The notes beneath the pieces are model-generated. The model had not been told where the DNA came from and did not search any database. It saw nothing but the letters and a program-made list of their open reading frames with translations. Positions 62,314 to 64,000 of a DNA stretch of 64,000 nucleotides are shown piece by piece. Position 1 is the stretch's first letter. Each line of letters begins with the position of its first letter. The stretch is from F1-60-MAGs104 sp964355975 (lineage in GTDB: Bacteria > Planctomycetota > Phycisphaerae > Phycisphaerales > SM1A02). The stretch is taken from contig CAYHFW010000002.1 in NCBI GenBank assembly GCA_964355975.1, positions 62,001 to 126,000 of the forward strand. Reading direction: 5' to 3'. The translations under genes were made by a program, and so were the position numbers.

Positions 62314-63837
62314 ATGAATCTCCGTTCAATCTTTCTTCTGGTTTCGACCGTGTGCATTGCGCTTGTCGCATCGCAAGCCGCCTGTGCCGACGACTCGACG
62401 CCGCAGGCGGCGCCACCGGCGCAACCAGCACCACCAGCGACCCCCGCTGCAACTGAACCCAGCACGACACCATCTCAGGGGGCGTCGCCGAGCGCTCAGG
62501 CAGCTCAGCCGAGCCCGATAGCACCTGCGAGTTCGCCGCGACGCGTGCACCTCGTCGTCGATCGCAAGAATGAATGTGGCGGCGTCGTCGTATACGAAGA
62601 TGAGGATCGCATCGTCCTCGAACGGGATGGAAAGCGGAGTGAATTCAAGAAGGATGAAATTCTTGATGTGATTCCACTGATGGAGGTGCTCGCGCCAACT
62701 CCAGGAGTGATTTATCGACGCGATGGAACGGGGTTCCCCGCCGACATCGTCGCAGATGACTACGACGAGGTGCGATACCAAGTCGGAGTCGTCAAGGGAA
62801 CGGCGCCACGCAGTGAGGTCTACCGCGTTGCACTGAGCCGTCCATTTGAAGAGCGCTACCGAGCGATCAAAGCGACCCTCAAGAAGGACGACACCATTCG
62901 CAGGCTTGCGCTGTGTGATTGGCTGATCAGCGAGGGCAAGTACATCGAGGCGCAGGCCGAACTCACGCAATTGATTGAAGATGCCAAAATGCCCGAGGCG
63001 GTCGTGCTGCTTCGACAGGTCACCGCACAACTTGCAACAACGAAGGGACGCGATCGCGCCGACTCGCCGCCGAGTGAGGCGAACGACCCGAACTACGTTC
63101 CAGATGAACCGCCACCACCGGCAAGACTGCCAACGCGCACGATGACGCCAGATGAGATCAATCTCATTCGCGTCTATGAGATTGATCTTGACCAACCGCC
63201 CAAGATCACGATTGATCACGCAGATACACGCGCGCTGCTGAGCGACTTCAGTGCAAGCCCGCTGGTTCCCACGGATGCCATCGCGCAGACGGCGCTCGTG
63301 CAAGGCGATCCGCTGCAGATTGTCAAACTCGCCTTTCAATTGAAGGCGCGCGACTTCTACAGCAAGATTCGTGTGACAAGTGAACCTGCAAGTCTCAGCG
63401 CATTTCGCCGAAAGGTGCACGATGGATGGCTGATCACGAACTGCGCAACGAGTCGCTGCCACGGCGGCTCAGATGCTGGAAAGTTTTTTCTCTTTCACCT
63501 CAACACAACCGACGCGCGCGTTCGCTACACGAACCTGCTCAATCTTTTACGCGGCACGAGCAACGGCCGACCACTCGTGAACTTTGAAGATCCGTTGCAA
63601 TCGGTCATCGTGCAGTACGCCCTGCCCGAGAGTGAGGCGACGACACCCCATCCAGCAGTGAAGGGGTGGAAGCCAGTCTTCGGCAAGAAGCTCTACCCGC
63701 AGAAACTTGAAGAGACCCTGCAGTGGATTCGTTCGATGTACCAGCCGCGCCCCGTGTATCCCATCGAATATGTTCCGCCAGACCTGACCGCTCCCCTTCC
63801 TGGATCCCCCGCGGATGCAGGCGAGCCAACGCGGTAG
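62314..63837 (+). CDS. Exported protein with a single CX4CH haem-type motif
   Basis: 507 residues from the ATG at 62314. A signal peptide (IFLLVSTVCIALVASQAACA) is followed by a Pro/Ala/Gln-rich linker of about 45 residues, a small beta domain (about 75-115) similar to that of the serine protease at 1697, helical TPR-like segments (LALCDWLISEGKYIEAQAEL) and a C-terminal domain with NCATSRCHGGSDAG. The Cys-x4-Cys-His sequence resembles a haem c attachment site of the planctomycete cytochrome kind, but CX4CH is rarer than CXXCH. The System II pair ccsA/ccsB at 22-26 kb could mature it. Domain family not securely identified. It is divergent from the isomerase-like gene. Confidence 0.78.
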   Translation: MNLRSIFLLVSTVCIALVASQAACADDSTPQAAPPAQPAPPATPAATEPSTTPSQGASPSAQAAQPSPIAPASSPRRVHLVVDRKNECGGVVVYEDEDRIVLERDGKRSEFKKDEILDVIPLMEVLAPTPGVIYRRDGTGFPADIVADDYDEVRYQVGVVKGTAPRSEVYRVALSRPFEERYRAIKATLKKDDTIRRLALCDWLISEGKYIEAQAELTQLIEDAKMPEAVVLLRQVTAQLATTKGRDRADSPPSEANDPNYVPDEPPPPARLPTRTMTPDEINLIRVYEIDLDQPPKITIDHADTRALLSDFSASPLVPTDAIAQTALVQGDPLQIVKLAFQLKARDFYSKIRVTSEPASLSAFRRKVHDGWLITNCATSRCHGGSDAGKFFLFHLNTTDARVRYTNLLNLLRGTSNGRPLVNFEDPLQSVIVQYALPESEATTPHPAVKGWKPVFGKKLYPQKLEETLQWIRSMYQPRPVYPIEYVPPDLTAPLPGSPADAGEPTR

Positions 63838-63991
63838 CACGCTGCTGCGATTGGTGCGCCTTCTTTGCAAAGAGCGGGATTCTGCACGACGCCTGTTCGT
63901 TTGCGTACCCGCGGCGGAATCTTCGCTCGCGCGAGTTCTCGAGACGAGCAAGTCTGCGCAGCTCGGCGAGAGCTGTCTGAGCCCCGAGTGA
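63815..63991 (+). CDS. Possible small ORF at the right edge
   Basis: A 58-residue frame (ATG at 63815, stop at 63989-63991) overlaps the 3' end of the previous gene by 23 nt. Its codons have the GC-rich third positions typical of this region, more so than competing frames on either strand. There is no Shine-Dalgarno sequence, homologue or motif; the sequence is Leu/Arg/Ser-rich. The remaining bases 63838-64000 hold nothing else I can support. Confidence 0.25.
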   Translation: MQASQRGSTLLRLVRLLCKERDSARRLFVCVPAAESSLARVLETSKSAQLGESCLSPE

Positions 63992-64000
63992 AGATTCCAT

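Noticed and set aside
63547..64000. Minus-strand frames at the right edge (131-134 residues)
   Set aside because: They run antisense through the end of the CX4CH gene with poor codon composition.

Overview
The window looks like part of a Planctomycetes genome, most probably class Phycisphaerae or a close relative. It is probably a metagenome or draft assembly, because a 100-N scaffold gap sits inside a repeat array. The pointers are giant secreted proteins built from D-C-N-x-N-G-I-P-D-x-C-D and Cys/Asp 33-residue repeats with C-terminal dockerin-like EF-hand pairs, a DUF1080 protein, a System II cytochrome c maturation pair, FG-GAP proteins, and many starts without a Shine-Dalgarno sequence. 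No rRNA, tRNA, IS element, phage gene or CRISPR array was seen. Genes are densely packed, with 4-nt stop/start couplings (trpF, ccsA, ALDH, lptE, uvrC/DUF167, ribF/nrnA) and several tail-to-tail 3' overlaps.

Layout. 1-6.5 kb: a left-truncated exported protein, a trypsin-like protease, an FG-GAP protein and a GAF-PP2C phosphatase. 6.5-15.8 kb: a four-gene minus-strand operon (outer-membrane barrel, lipoprotein, FecR-domain protein with an Ala-rich stalk of over 1200 residues, CHASE2-adenylate cyclase). I read this as a trans-envelope sensory system, and it is the most interesting unit here. 15.8-22.2 kb: metallo-hydrolase, citrate synthase, rhomboid protease, trpF, an RdgC-like protein and enolase. 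22.2-29.3 kb: ccsA/ccsB, an exported cyclophilin, an ALDH7-type dehydrogenase and a lone CoA-transferase beta subunit.

29.3-41.3 kb: two giant secreted proteins in tandem, sharing Cys repeats, an unrecognised module of about 130 residues (four copies in total) and dockerin-like C-termini. The second also carries an RCC1-like propeller and a C-type-lectin-like domain. A clear intrinsic terminator ends this region. 41.4-49.4 kb: DUF1080 protein, FliA/WhiG-type sigma factor, BamD-like and LptE-like envelope assembly proteins, FtsH, DUF167 protein and a short UvrC-like protein. 49.5-56.5 kb: Cys-rich small lipoprotein, dihydroorotase, RND/MMPL transporter, HMA-domain lipoprotein, NrnA and RibF. 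56.5-64 kb: large NAD-type glutamate dehydrogenase, MuiA-family protein, a sugar isomerase-like TIM barrel and a secreted protein with one CX4CH haem-type motif.

Taken together, most of the window is central metabolism (citrate synthase, enolase, glutamate dehydrogenase, pyrC, trpF, ribF) interleaved with envelope construction, secretion and signalling.
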